64,000 bases of DNA from contig NW_003314334.1 of assembly GCF_000143415.4 (NCBI RefSeq), positions 898,592-962,591 on the forward strand. Direction: 5' to 3'. This stretch comes from Selaginella moellendorffii. Taxonomy: Eukaryota; Streptophyta; Lycopodiopsida; Selaginellales; Selaginellaceae. Below are positions 8,907-20,800 of this stretch, piece by piece. A model generated the notes under the pieces. It searched no databases and was not told where the DNA came from. It worked only from the letters and a program-made list of their open reading frames with translations. A program made the translations under genes and the position numbers. Within the stretch, counting starts at the first letter, position 1; each line of letters begins with the position of its first letter.

Positions 8907-11009
8907 ATGGCCGTCTTGACGGATGATCAGCGCAAAGTCATGAGCTCCGCTTGCATGGAGAGGGGCCGGGAGAAGAATTCGAGCAATCGTAAAAAGCCAT
9001 GCAAGGCAAAGAAAGGTTTGCATGAATTTCGGATCCATCGATTCGTGTTCTCTCGATTAAAATTTTTTGTTCTCTCTAGCTGGCGGGAGCGGGAAAGGCA
9101 CCTGGGGCAGCCAACTGGATCAGATAGTCGAGCTTAGAATCCATCCCGACGATCCAAATTACGATAGCGAGGAAGTAAGTTCATTTTTTTTTTCGATAGA
9201 AAACGCAAGTTACGATAGATTTTTTATCTGTTCTAGGAACCTTACTGGCTGGTGGAAGCTCCGGTTGCCGAATCCGTGGAAGAATTCAAGGGAAGAGTCC
9301 TGTTAGCCATCGAGGAGTACTTCATGTCGTCGAACATAGACGAGGCAGCTCAAGAGCTACGTGATCTCGGGTGCCCGGACTTTCAGCACTACTTTGTGAA
9401 GAAGCTCGTCTCCATAGCCATGGACAAGCGTGATCGCGAGAAGGAAAAGGCCGCGGTGCTGCTCTCGGCATTGTATGCCGACGTTGTTCCAGCGGACCAG
9501 ATGGCTAAAGGCTTCCGGAAGTTGCTTCTCTCAGTGGACAACTTGGTGCTGGATAATCCCAACGCAGTCAAGATCTTGGCGGTGTTCGTGGCTCGCGCAG
9601 TGGTGGACGACATACTTCCACCCGCATTTCTCACGGACGCACAGAAGCTCTTGGCAGAAGGATCCAAGGGGATGGAAGTTGTGAACAAGGCTATGGCAAC
9701 GCACTTGGGACCATCTGCTCATGCCGACATGGTGGAGAAGAAATGGGGAGGAAGTACTCGCTCAACGGTGGAGCTTCTGGTGAAGAAGATAGACGAGACG
9801 CTCGAGGAGTATAGAGAATCCGGGGACGTAACAAAGGCCTGCCAGTGCATCCGAGAGCTTGACATGGGCTACTATCACCACGAGCTCGTGAAGAGGGCCG
9901 CTACCTTGTCCCTGAAGAGCAACAAGAGCACGCAAAGTTCCTTGTTGGCGTTACTCAAGCACTGCTCGGAAGAAGGCCTCATCAGCCCCAGCCAGATGTC
10001 GAAAGGCTTCATGAGATGTCTCGAGGAGTCGAGCGCCGAGGCTCGCGAGAAGTTGAAGCCGCTGGTGTCAGCGGCAGTGAATGAAGGATGGCTGAGTCCT
10101 TCGCTCCAGACTTCGTTAGCTTCGGCAGCTCCAGAGCCCGACTTCTCAAGCGCAGAGTTCAAGAAAAAGTCCACGGCCATCATCCACGAGTACTTCTCGT
10201 CCGACGACTCCCAGGAAGTTTTGAGGAGCTTGCAAGACCTGGCGAGCGTCCAGGACTTGTACCCTCTCTTCATCAAGAGGCTCATTCTGCTAGCGATGGA
10301 CAGGAGAAGCCGGGAGAAAGAGATGGCTTCGAGCTTGCTGTCAATTATCCACACAGAGTCCGACACTGACCAAGTTGCCAAGGGGTTCGTCCTGCTTCTC
10401 GAGTCCGCCGAAGACACAGCACTGGACACTCCAGACGCAGGAACTCAGCTCACTTTCTTCCTCGCCAGGGCCGTGTTTGACAACGTCCTCACGCCGTTCT
10501 ACCTGGAACAGATCAAGGGACAACTTCTAGAGAACTCGCTGGGAAGAGAGATCGTCGGCAACGCCAAGAGCATCCTCTCGGCCCAACACGCCGGCGAGAG
10601 GATCCTCCGGTGCTGGGGTGGCGGCACAGGCTGGGCGATCGAAGACGCGAAAGACAAAGTTTTTAAGATCGTGGAGGAGTTCGAAGCTGGCGGGGACTTG
10701 ACGGAGGCGTGCCGGTGCATCCGCGAGCTCAACATGCCGTTTTTCCACCACGAGATCGTCAAGCGGGTGCTAGACATGGCGATGGAGAAGCAAAACGAGC
10801 GGCCGCTGGAGCTGCTGGAGCAGTGCTCGAGGGAGGGGCTCATCACCACCAGCCAGATGTGTGCCGGATTCACCAGGGTCTACAACTTGCTCAACGAGCT
10901 CGCGCTCGACGTCCCCAACGCGCACGAGAAGTTCCAGAGCTACGTCGAGACCGCGAAGCAGGCGAAGTGGCTGCGCGGCGAGTTTGATTTCCAGGGAGGC
11001 CTGTGCTAG
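8907..11009 (+). CDS. MA3-domain translation regulatory factor (PDCD4/MRF family)
   Basis: Three exons, 8907..9015, 9080..9174 and 9237..11009, encode 658 aa. The N-terminus matches plant MRF proteins, with a GGSGKGTWG motif and then DPNYDSEE just before the first MA3 domain. Four MA3 repeats follow at about residues 86-200, 240-358, 370-493 and 527-650. The odd repeats share EEYF...FVKKL.S.AMD...REK, and the even ones share ACQCIREL..., HHELVKR and a GLIS.SQM.KGF segment. MA3 domains bind the helicase eIF4A. In Arabidopsis the four-MA3 MRF proteins associate with ribosomes and eIF4A under TOR control and tune translation in dark or starved cells. The alternation of two MA3 subtypes suggests an ancestral two-domain unit that was duplicated. 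Confidence 0.93.
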
Positions 11010-11228
11010 ATCGAAGCGCAAGAGTTTTGGAGGATCTCACCGAAGAAACTTTGGATCACTGCGACAAGGGTACGTAAATTTTCCATCCTTTTTGTTCTTG
11101 ACAGTGGGTATTTTGTTCTTGGGCAGTGGCTGACACTCGAGCTCCATGCCAGCATCGATCTTGTGAATAAACCCAGAAGAGAATTTGTGGAAAAAACTAG
11201 CCTACATTTTGCGCGTCCTTCGTCTTCT

Positions 11229-11405
11229 TCATCGCATCTTTGCTTCGTTGAAGACGACGTGCTTGTTTACCCGTGGATCGTACTTGACGAGCTCCAGCTT
11301 GTGGGGCGTCTTGCGCGGATTCTTGGAGGTGACATAGAAGAATCCCGTGGCCGCCGAGGAGACGAGGCGGATGAGAATGCGCCCAGTCTTCTTCCCCTTC
11401 GCCAT
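11229..11405 (-). CDS. Large-subunit ribosomal protein bL33, mitochondrial type
   Basis: A 58-codon single-exon gene from the ATG at 11405 to the TGA at 11229. The protein runs [18 protein letters not shown], then [20 protein letters not shown] and [18 protein letters not shown]. This is the full-length bL33 fold: basic start, FYVTSKNPR core, and a YDPRV..HV.F.E.K end. Plant nuclear genes of this length encode the mitochondrial L33. There is no cleavable presequence, as in other plants. It lies convergent with the MRF gene, whose stop codon is 220 bp away. Upstream, 357 bp separates it from the divergently transcribed lipase, so the two probably share a promoter region. Confidence 0.9.
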   Translation of the reverse strand: MAKGKKTGRILIRLVSSAATGFFYVTSKNPRKTPHKLELVKYDPRVNKHVVFNEAKMR

Positions 11406-11762
11406 CGCCTATAAACCCTAAATCTCCAATCGCCCAAAGCCCTAAATCTTCATAGATCTCGACGGTCCACGTGTGGACGATTGGGGCCGTGCCACATGTC
11501 GGGCGCAGAAGGGCGCATTGCTGGCGCGCTTGCGACTGTTGGATTGGGGGAAGATCGGAAAGACTAGAGTGGGGGTTTTTTGTTGATTGGGGAAGCGTGT
11601 CGAGGGATCTCGCGAAGCATTTTGCTGTGGATTGCTGGATTTGCGCTTTGCGCTTTGTGGCGAGCTAAGGGACGCTGGTGATCGTGTTAACCCTAAATCT
11701 CTTCTTCTCTCCGGGCGGGGCGGGGCGAGCGGTCGATCCATCCATGCGTGTGCGCCGCGGCG

Positions 11763-14700
11763 ATGATCGAGAGCGTGGTTGAGGGCGCATTGGGCGTCGC
11801 CAAAGAGTAAGCTAGGGGATTTTGGGGTTCTCGTCTAGATTTTGATTCTTTCCTTTCCCGCGCTCCTCCAGGTCGATCAAGACCTTCACGCAGGAGGCCT
11901 TCAACATCACGATCAAGCTCATCAATGGATTCTCGGCAATGCTTCTCGCGCTCATTCCTGGGAAGACGGCAATGCTCGAGGGTATACAAGGATGGGAGCT
12001 CCAACCGACCTTTCGTGCTGCTCGTATGCCGCGATGGATGGAGAAGTAAGTTTTCCAAGTTTTCATTTTGTGATAGGGAGTCGGCAAGTTCTTTCGAATG
12101 CTTTTGGTTTCCTTTTTCTTTGTGGTGTTAGATCTCCCTGTGACCAGTCCTTTTAAGACACGATTGTTCCTAAGTTCCTTGCGAGCTTTTGATTCGCTTA
12201 AGTTTACTTCCTGTTCTAATGGTCGCAAGTTTTTATTTCCTCATTGTCGGCAGAGTAGACAGGGTTCCACCTTAAGTTCTTGAATATTTCCAAGTATTAT
12301 TTCATTCCGTGATAGAGATTCGTCCAAAGCGAGATGTTGCTGATGCGTGGCGAGTCCTTTCAATGCTTTTGGTTTCCTTTTTTCGATGTGCTGTTCGTTC
12401 TCTCTCTGGTCAGTGAGAATTCTGTCCTTTTTAGCTGATTTAGACAGGATCGTCCTTGCAGTTTTTTTATGTTTGATTCGTTTTAGTTTCCTTCCAGTCG
12501 TGATGGTTGCAAGTTTTTCTTCTTCATTGTCAGTAAGAATTAATTCTAATTGTCTTCACGTTTCTTGAATGATCGTTTTCTCTTGTTGCCTTTTATAGTG
12601 GAGTTTCTTCCTTCAACGAATTTATTCACGAGTACGCGGCTGATACCGACAGTGAGACTGAGTCCGAGTATGAATCTGGGTTGGACGACGATAGTATGCC
12701 ACCGTCGCCATCTTCACAAACTTCGCATTTTTCGAGGTCGAGCAGTATGTCGAGAAGGCAGGGGAGGTCCTCTCTCTTTCGGCGTTTCTTGCGTTTGATA
12801 GCTTGGCCTATACTGGTATGGAGGCAGCAGCCAAGAGAGAGCAGCAGGAGGAGATTTATATCTCACAGCCGGAGTGGAAGCTCCGGGAGCTTTACGAGCT
12901 TGTATAGCCTGGCCAGCAAACGCTTCAACAGCATGAGAGACTTTGTGATGCTGCACCAAAGCTCGGATAGTCGGAGAAGAGGTGTGATCGAGGTAAGTGA
13001 TTTAGTCCTTTGTTGAAAGGTCTCGAAGAGCTAAGCCTCTTTTTTGTTTTCCTTTGCTCAGGACTTACAGCTTTTGATGGAGCTTTCCATCGAGAGATTT
13101 TTTGACGTGATGCACAACATTCTATTCTACTTTATCTCACCCATTCAGACTATGAAAACCTTAGCTCGGAAGATTTTTTGCCAGCAAGAAGAAGCGCCTT
13201 CTCTCGAGCAGAAGAGTGTTCTGGGCGATGCTGATCCAGCTCCAACGTTTCGAGAAGCGAGGCCCAAACAGAGATTAAACACCGATGCTAGGACTTGTAA
13301 GGATATCATTACTGACCTTGGGTGAGTATCGACATTTTCTTTCTGTTTTTTTGCAATCTTTCTTGGACTAAATATTGCATTGCAGTTACCCATATGAATG
13401 TCTCCGAGTAACCACTGAGGACGGATATGTACTTTTATTAGAAAGAATTCCCAGGTAACCTGTTGATGCTTGAGATGTAATTGTTTTTGTTGACATGAGT
13501 TTGCAGACGGGATTCGCAAAAAGTGGTGTATTTGCAGCATGGAATGTTTGACTCGTCACTCGGGTGAGTATCTATAGCATTTTTTCTTTTCGTTCGTATC
13601 AAAGCTGTTAAAAATTTCCAGATGGGTCTCAAATGGTGTTGTAGGCTCGCAGGCGTTCGCTGCGTACGACCATGGTAAGTGACAATCTCCATTTCACTCG
13701 TCTCGTGTAACGGTGTTGGCTTTTTCCAGGGTACGATGTATTTCTCGGCAACTTTCGGGGGCTAGTGTCCAGAGAGCATGTAAATAAGCATATTTCTTCC
13801 GAGAGGTCAGGCTACTCTTTCATCTCCCCTTCCCTTCTACAATCTTATGCCTTGGAGCCTTTGTTCTTCAGATATTGGAGATACTCAGTGAACGAGCACG
13901 CCACGCAGGACGTCCCTGCCATGATAAACAGATTACACGAGCTCAAGACGTCCGAGCTGCAGGAACTATCCGAATCCCCTTCGTCCACTACCGAGGAGGA
14001 GATGCCTTACACGCTGTGCGGGATCTCTCACAGCTTAGGCGGTGCGGCCATGCTCATGTACGTCGTCACAGCTCGCCTCGAAGGCCGGCCGCATCGACTC
14101 TCGAGGCTCATCCTTCTCTCGCCGGCTGGATTCCACGAGGACTCCCCCTGGCTTTTCTACATCTTGCAGTACCTCATTCCTCTGCTGGGTCCGGTGCTGC
14201 GGCCTCTCGTCCCTGGTATCTACATTCCAACGAAGTTCTTGCGGATGGTTCTCAACAAGCTCGCCCGCGACTTTCAAAACTATCCAGCTCTCGGCGGCCT
14301 CGTCCAGCTCCTCTGCGGCTCCGTCGTGGGTGGCGACAGCTCCAACTGGGTCGGAGCGCTGGGACAGACGCACTACAACATGGACGACATGCCCGGGGTG
14401 GCGTACATGGTGGCGGAGCACATGACACAGATGCTGCGCGCCAAGAGGTTCATCATGTACGACTTTGGCAGCGTCGCGGCCAACACGGAGGCGTATGGGA
14501 CGCCGGAGCCGCTGGACGTGGCGGCCTTCTACGACGTGATCGACATCCCGGTGGACTTCGTGGCCGGGAAGAAGGACCGGCTCATCCCGAGGAGCATGGT
14601 GAGGAAGCACTACGAGACGCTCAAGGCCGCGGGGGGGCAGGCCTCGTACCAGGAGTACGAGTACGCGCACCTCGACTTTACGTTCGCGCACAGGGAGGAG

Positions 14701-15201
14701 CTGCTGGCTTACGTAATGTCGCGGCTCCTGCTGGTAACTCCTCCGGAGAGGAAGCCAAAGGAGACGAGCAGGAGTAGCAGCGGCAAGAGATCGAGCGCTC
14801 GCAGCAAGTCGATGAGGAAGCTCAGCTCTGGAAGATCGTCGCAGAAGAAGCAGCTCAAGGTCTCGGCGGATGGAGAGGTGGTGACCAAGGAGAACGTCTC
14901 GGACAGGGAGCAGCGTCTCAACGGGCCGGGGCTGTTCAAGATTTCTTCGCTGGGCGACCACGATGGATTCGAGCAGGAGGCGGTAGAGCAGCAGTCGAGA
15001 GGCCAGGCACAGATCGTTGCGAGCGCAAAGGACGATGAGCAGTCGAGAGGCCAGGCACAGATCGTTGCGAGCGCAAAGGACGATGAGCAGTTGAGAGGCC
15101 AGGCACAGATCTTTGCGAGCGCAAAGGATTGTCTCGAAGGCTTGAACGATGAACAACTAGAGGAGCTGCAAGCTTCTTTGATGATCGAGAGAGCAGAGTG
15201 A
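11763..15201 (+). CDS. Alpha/beta-hydrolase lipase (plant TAG-lipase-like, At1g73920/At1g18460 type)
   Basis: Nine exons: 11763..11806, 11872..12045, 12599..12992, 13062..13321, 13386..13454, 13507..13563, 13622..13674, 13730..13805 and 13872..15201, giving 818 aa. The phases join cleanly. The last intron (66 nt) is in frame and would read through as FISPSLL..., but family comparison (SERYWRYSVNEH) shows it is spliced. The N-terminal 200 residues (KESIKTFTQEAFNITIKLINGFSAMLLALIPGK...) are characteristic of this plant-specific lipase branch. The catalytic domain shows YPYECLRVTTEDGYVLLLERIP, oxyanion QHGMFDSS, nucleophile elbow GISHSLGG (Ser near residue 429), acid DFVAGKKDRLIP and histidine YAHLDF. 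It probably acts on acylglycerols at a membrane. The C-terminal 140 residues are a Ser/Lys-rich tail ending in three repeats. Confidence 0.93.
12076..12535 (+). repeat. Diverged tandem duplication inside lipase intron 2
   Basis: Intron 2 of the lipase gene is 553 nt, about ten times longer than its other introns. It contains two diverged copies of a roughly 185-nt unit (about 12,076-12,260 and 12,345-12,535). Shared pieces in order are AATGCTTTTGGTTTCC, a CCTTTTTA or CCTTTTAA block with GATT, GATTCG, AGTTT...CTTCC, and GCAAGTTTTT followed by a TCATTGTC run. The duplication explains the unusual intron length. The TTTTGGTTTCC stretches could confuse splice prediction. Confidence 0.6.
14992..15126 (+). 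repeat. Three 48-bp coding repeats at lipase C-terminus
   Basis: Two full copies and a third partial copy of a 48-bp unit (starts 14,992, 15,040 and 15,088). Each encodes 16 residues of the form QSRGQAQIVASAKDDE. The first two copies are nearly identical in DNA, which indicates recent expansion by slippage or unequal crossing-over. The unit keeps the reading frame and lies outside the hydrolase fold. Confidence 0.9.
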
Positions 15202-15416
15202 GTGATTCTTTTGTTCTTCTAGATTTTGTGTGACTTCCAAAGGAGCGATGGAATTAATTGTATTTATCATGGTCTAGTATTGACGTGCGCGGTAAATTCA
15301 AATTCAAATTTTCGAATTCGAATTTTTAGGGTTCTTGGAGAAGGCGGGTTGACGCGAGGAGAAATGGCAATTGGAGGTTTCGGCGCGCTGTAGCTGGATT
15401 GGATTGATCGATCGGC

Positions 15417-17859
15417 ATGGCTCCGAAGAAGGGGAAGAAGCAGCACGGCAAGGGAAAGCCGGGGGTGCTCAAAGCGAAGGGGAAAGAGACGAAGAAGAAG
15501 AAGAAGGACAAGAAATCGGGAGCGAAGAAAGATGGGAAGAAGAGCAAACTCGCGTCGGGGCTGGGGAATCTGCTCAAGGCCGGCGGCAAGAAGATGCAAG
15601 CAAAGATGAAATCGCAGGGCGCCAAGCTGGAGGAGAAGATGAAGAAGAAGGGGGTGGAGATGCAGCAGAAGATGAAAGCCAAGGGGAACGAGCTGCGCAA
15701 GAAGATGAAGGACAAGGTCCACGAGAAGTCGGAGGAGATGAAGAAGAAGATGAAAGACACAAGAGCGGGGATGAAGAAGAAGATGAGAGACAAGTCTCAC
15801 GAGCTCAAGGCCAAGATGGAGAAAGGCGGGAGGGAGATGAAAGCCAAGATGAAGGCCAAAGGGAAGGAGCTCCAGGCCGACGCGAAGAAGAAGATGCGAG
15901 AGACTGGCAAGAGGATGAAAGAAACTGGGGAGAAGATGAAGCACTCTGGAGAGGAGCTGGAGAAAGAGATGGCGAACCTGGGCGGAGAGGCGGCGTCCGG
16001 GATCACGAACAAGCTGGTAGCCTGGCGCAAAACTTTCGAGGACAAAGGCTGGGCGATCGGCAAAGTCCAGGACGATTGGTTCTCGCTCATGCTGCTGGGA
16101 CTCAACGCCTTTAGTGCGGGTTTGGCGATCCCAGTTCTCGGAGTCTCCATCTCCCTAGCTTCCGCGTTTAAAAGAGAGTGCCTGGCCTTCCTCCTCACTC
16201 CGGCCGTGACCATCGGCTTCCTCTTCAGCCTGCTGCTACTCGGGATCTCCCTGGCTGGATTCGCTGGGGTGTGGTGGAACCGTCTCGGCATCGTCAAGAT
16301 CCACTTCTTCCTCACGGCCGTGCTGGTTGTCATGCTGCTGTGCTTCACCCTGTTCGGCTTCGCCGTGACTTATCGAGGTGGTGGGAAGAAGCTGCCAGGC
16401 ATAGCCTTCCGGCGGTACCTCTTCACGGACTACTCCAAGTGGCTCCAGAGGAAGCTGGTCGGGAATGGATCGCACTGGCAGGACATCCGGTCGTGCGTCG
16501 CCAAAGGGAGCTTCTGTCACAACTGGAACCTTGGCTCGGCCGAGGAGGTGTACTCCGCAAAGCTGTCCTCCACACAGGTCCCCTCTCCATCTTCTCTTTC
16601 GTTGTTGAATCGATCGTTGCTCTTCTCACGTAAACGTTGCTGCTCTTCTCACGTAAACTTTGTGCTGTTCGCAGTCTGGATGCTGCGCTCCACCATTTCC
16701 CTGTGGCTTTGCTTACCAAGGCGGGACCAACTGGCGGCTTCCCAGCACCCCGGACGCGGACGCGGACTGCTCGGTGTGGAACGCCAACGAGCTCTGCCTC
16801 GACTGCGACTCTTGCAAGGCCGGCATCTTGCAGAACGTCAAGAGCAAGTGGTACAAGGCCTCGGTTGTCAACATCGTGGTGATTGCTGCGCTGCTTGCCA
16901 TACTGTACCGGACGTGGTTCGTGATGCGCGTCAGCGGGAGGTGGGAGAGCGTCGCCCAGGAGGTAAAGCAGGCCGTCAAGCCCAAGGAGGAGGAACAGGA
17001 GCACGTCGAGCCGTCGGCGGTGATTGATATCATCCTTGAAGGCGAGGAGCACGACGAAACCGCCAAGAAGAGAGCCGCCGCTCTGGTGGAAGAGGACGAA
17101 GACACGCTGTTCCCGTCGTGGCTGGAGGAAGACACACCTGCGGATTCCATACCGAAGAGTTCGTCAGCAACAAGCTCTCAAGCGAGTTCCACCAGCAAGA
17201 GAAGCAAGAAAGGCAAAGGGAAGAAGTCACCACCATCCGAGACGTCGTCCGACGCTGGATCAAAGAAGTCTCGCAAGCAGAAAGGCAAAGGCAAAGCAAC
17301 AACGGAGGACGAACAAGCGTCTGCTCAAGATGACGATTCCTGGGCAAGTCCTCGGCAGCAGGCAGACTCAGCAGTGGGAACTTTCCCGCAGGGATTTGTA
17401 GCTCAGAATCCACTGGCTGCAATGTCTCCCTGGATGCAAAGTCCACAAGCAGGATACATGCAGAGCGGGGCTCTCTACAACGATCCAAACTACATGCAAG
17501 CGGCATACCTTCAAGGCCAGATTCCTGGAAACTACACGTTCTACCAGACAGATCCATATGGACAAATGGCAGGGAACTTATACCAAGGATATCAAGATCC
17601 TCAGATGCAAATGTATATGCAAGATCCACAGATGCAACAGATGTACATGCAAGATCCGATGCAGGAGATGTATATGCAAGATCCTCAGATGCAGCAGATG
17701 TATATGCAAGACCCTCAGATGCAAAGTTATGGTTTTCATCAGGACCCTTACGTGCAAGACCCCAACCAAGGATACCAGTACCAAGCTTACGATCCAAGCC
17801 AGGCTTACATGCAAGATCCAAACCAGGCATATCAAGAATGGCAGAATCCATCATATTGA
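15417..17859 (+). CDS. Tetraspanin with long Lys-rich N-terminal and Met/Gln/Tyr-rich C-terminal extensions
   Basis: Two exons, 15417..16577 and 16675..17859 (97-nt intron), encode 781 aa. The tetraspanin core has TM1 about 221-246, TM2 256-285, TM3 293-318 and TM4 448-470. The large extracellular loop contains the plant signature SGCCAPP, further cysteines, and CLDCDSCKAGILQNVK just before TM4. Plant tetraspanins are usually about 270 aa. Here residues 1-200 are an extremely basic amphipathic repeat (KMKAKGNELRKKMKDK-type units of about 11 residues). After TM4 come an acidic then Lys/Ser-rich linker and a repeat region of YMQDPQMQQM units. Both extensions should be cytosolic. The long open frame, correct splice phase and coherent TM order argue against a mis-joined model. 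Tetraspanins organise membrane microdomains; the role of the extensions is unknown. Confidence 0.9.
17560..17850 (+). repeat. YMQDP(Q)MQQ-type repeat in tetraspanin tail
   Basis: Short degenerate repeats of 21-27 bp encode YMQDPQMQQ, YMQDPMQEM, YMQDPQMQQ and similar units, followed by DPNQGYQYQAYDPSQAYMQDPNQ. The composition (Met, Gln, Tyr, Asp, Pro) is of the low-complexity, prion-like sort. Confidence 0.85.
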
Positions 17860-17882
17860 CTAGAACGGTCTTACGTACCAGG

Positions 17883-20800
17883 TTAGATTTTTCCGGTGTA
17901 CTTGAAGTTTTTCTCGTAGTCTTTCCTAATCATCGCAAGATTGCTTCTCAGAGGTCCTTCTGCTAGATCAACAGTGAGAATCTCATAACACGAATGCAAG
18001 GCGTAACCTCCAAGTGCGGCGTGGAGTTGTTGTAGATCTTGAGACGAGCTCAAGAGTGCGTACACGCCCGGTCGAAGCTCCTTGTCCACCTCCCTGAAAG
18101 GAAGTTTTGGTTTACGATACGAAGGGAAAAGAAAGGGACTTTACCTGTCCAGGCCGGCTTCAAAAGGTCCAGCTCCTGACAAAACGGACAGATAATCGGA
18201 GAGGACGTTTATGCAGTACCTTCCCAAGGTCTCTTTCTGTTCTCCGAGCTGGATCGACGGGAAACAATGTTTCAGGCAAAAAAACATGTAAAACACGGCA
18301 AAGAAAAGTTACCTCTTCATATATTCGCCGAAGCCAACGGGCACACTGCATAGCAGTAACCGTAGTCATTGTACAAAGCTTTGATGAACTTTCCAAACAG
18401 TGTAACAGCACACGAAGAGATTCTCCCAGAAGTGCAATAGCGCGGCCGCTCTCTCTGTGAGAGGACAAAAGAGAGCGCTTTAGATGGATGCTCAAAATGA
18501 TCAAATATGTTACCTTTTCCGATGTTTTAAGACTGTATATAGCAGCTTGCACGATGCAATATAAAAATGCAAGACGACCTCAGCGTCCACATTGCCATCC
18601 TCAATCTTGAAGCGGGGATTCCTGTGCTTGGTGTAGCTTGGGAGCTTGAACTGATATACTGGCTTTAAAATACCCACGGGACTGTGCAGAGCAAGAGCAA
18701 CGTGAGTGGCTTTCATACAGAAAATGACTTCGCGGGAAGCGATCCTTGTTATGATGTCCAGGCTCTGGAGAAGGACGGAGGAGGAGGCGACTGTAGCTGG
18801 CCTCTCTTCCTGCCGTTTTTTCTTATAAAACACAGCTGGTCCTTGAAGATGCGTGATTAGATTCACTAGCTCGGCGATGAATCTCGGTGAGTACTTTGCA
18901 AGGACTTTTAAACGTCGTGGACCTGTAAAACAAAAAGACGATCATAGAGGTCACGATGGAAAAATAAAACAGCAACTTACCTGAAACAGCGTCCAGAGCG
19001 ACTGCGAGGCACTCCACACAAGCCGCAGTTACAACTCCAACTCTTCCATCGTCAGAGTCACCGAGTCTCAAAGCGGAGCTGAACTTGGAAACGTCAGAGC
19101 TTCCACAAAGTGCCTTCTGTATAGTCTGAAACGCAAGAAGAAGCTGCGGCACTGGTGCGAACTTGATGAGCGCACAAAACGAATCCCTGATCGCAGCACC
19201 CAAGTCTCCGTAGAAACGGCCAAAGTCGACATGCAGCTCTCTGCCGGCTCTTATTTCAGACGACTGCAGCCATATAACAGCTCCCAGGAGATCAATATGC
19301 AGCTTCAAAAGTCTCAGGTACTCTGCTCGAGCTACCGGAGGTTGAAGCGAAGGTAGAACAAGCCCGAGTGACTCCATGCACTTGACTGCTCCGAAAATCC
19401 AGAAGAAACACGTACGCTTGGCGGGCGCAGCGTGATACATAAGGGACGTTGCCTCGGTGAGAAGTGAATAGACAACTTCCAGCACTGCACTGACTGTCGA
19501 AGGAGCCACCGTCTTACCGATAGAAGACGCTTTCAAAGCATACGGCGAAAAGTGTAGACTTCTCAGCTTCACCAAGGCAGCCATGGCCATCAAGAGCTCC
19601 CCAACGATTTCCGATCGTTCTCGTTGCAAGCCGCTGTCGAACAGCCAGCTTAGAGCAGCTTTCTGCGATTCGTCCAGTGGATGTAGCTGAGATGTCTCGT
19701 CCGCTCGAACGTTCACTTCCTCCATGTCAATGTCTTGAGCCGGTTCTACTTTTCGATCCTCGTCGTCGCTCGAAGTTTCAGACTTTCCTTCGTCTTCTTG
19801 CTCTTCTTTTTCACTGTCGCTTTCATCGGTGCTCTCATCGTCCTCCTGGTCCTCCAGTAGTGTCTCAACTTTCAGGGCCTTCACATCGATGTTTTTCGAG
19901 TCCAGAAACACGTCTAGAATACTGCTCTGCCGTGACTCTGTACCCCGGGCTTCTGCAATACGTCCCAGTAGAATGGTAACAACCTTTTGCTCAATACTTC
20001 TGAGAGACGACACCCAAGGAATCGTTGTCAGCCATCGTAACTCTCTGCTTTTGTCTTCTTGACATTTTCTGTCCAGGAGCCCGAGAGTTTCAGCAGCTGT
20101 CCACAAAATACTCCTTGCGAAAGATATCGATCCAAGAAAGCTGTAGCTTTGCAGCTCATTGTCATCTGCGTCCCAGGCACTGTCGGCTTGCTGTATACAT
20201 TTGAACAGGAACTTAGTGTCGTCGTCCCTGTCAACTGATTCCGCCCGTGCTTCGGACCGCTTGACAAGGAGGCAGCTCGATTCCAACGCGAAGATCTGGT
20301 TCAAAATATGCTGGATGTATGACTGCGTACTCTTGACAGCGGAAGCCAGCGAGCCAGCGATGGATTCAGCCACAAAAGCACTCCTTTCTTTCAGCTTCAT
20401 TGCGCAATCTGAGGCCATGTTGATGGATCGATATAGCCAGCTGAAAAGGTCCATATCGAATCCCGGAACGTCGCTACCGATCTGTTTGCTGCGGGTAATC
20501 GCGAATGCTTTTGTTGTCTGTCTGCAGACGGCAAAAAGTTCAAATATCTTGACACCTGAGATTTCTGATCTGTTCTTGATAATTGCAGCCAACATACTTA
20601 AGGCGAGTCTAAGAAAAAAAAAACATGTTCTTATAAGCAAAACAAAGAAAAAATGCGGTACCTTTCGACATAGCAAACCGAGAAAATGCACTGCATTGTA
20701 TCCAGCTCCTTCTTTTGTCCCCAAGGAAAGGAAGCAATAAGCTGGAAAAGACCAATGCATGTTTCTAACGTTGAATCCGGCAACAGCTGGATGTTCAAGG

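Noticed and set aside
14035-15156. 373-codon minus-strand frame opposite the lipase
   Set aside because: Antisense of a GC-rich coding exon; the repeat region makes its apparent repeats.
15267-15944. Leu/His-rich minus-strand frame opposite the tetraspanin N-terminus
   Set aside because: Complement of AAG/GAG-rich codons; the plus-strand frame continues into true transmembrane segments.
17030-17854. 274-codon minus-strand frame opposite the tetraspanin tail
   Set aside because: Shadow of the Met/Gln repeat; no independent features.
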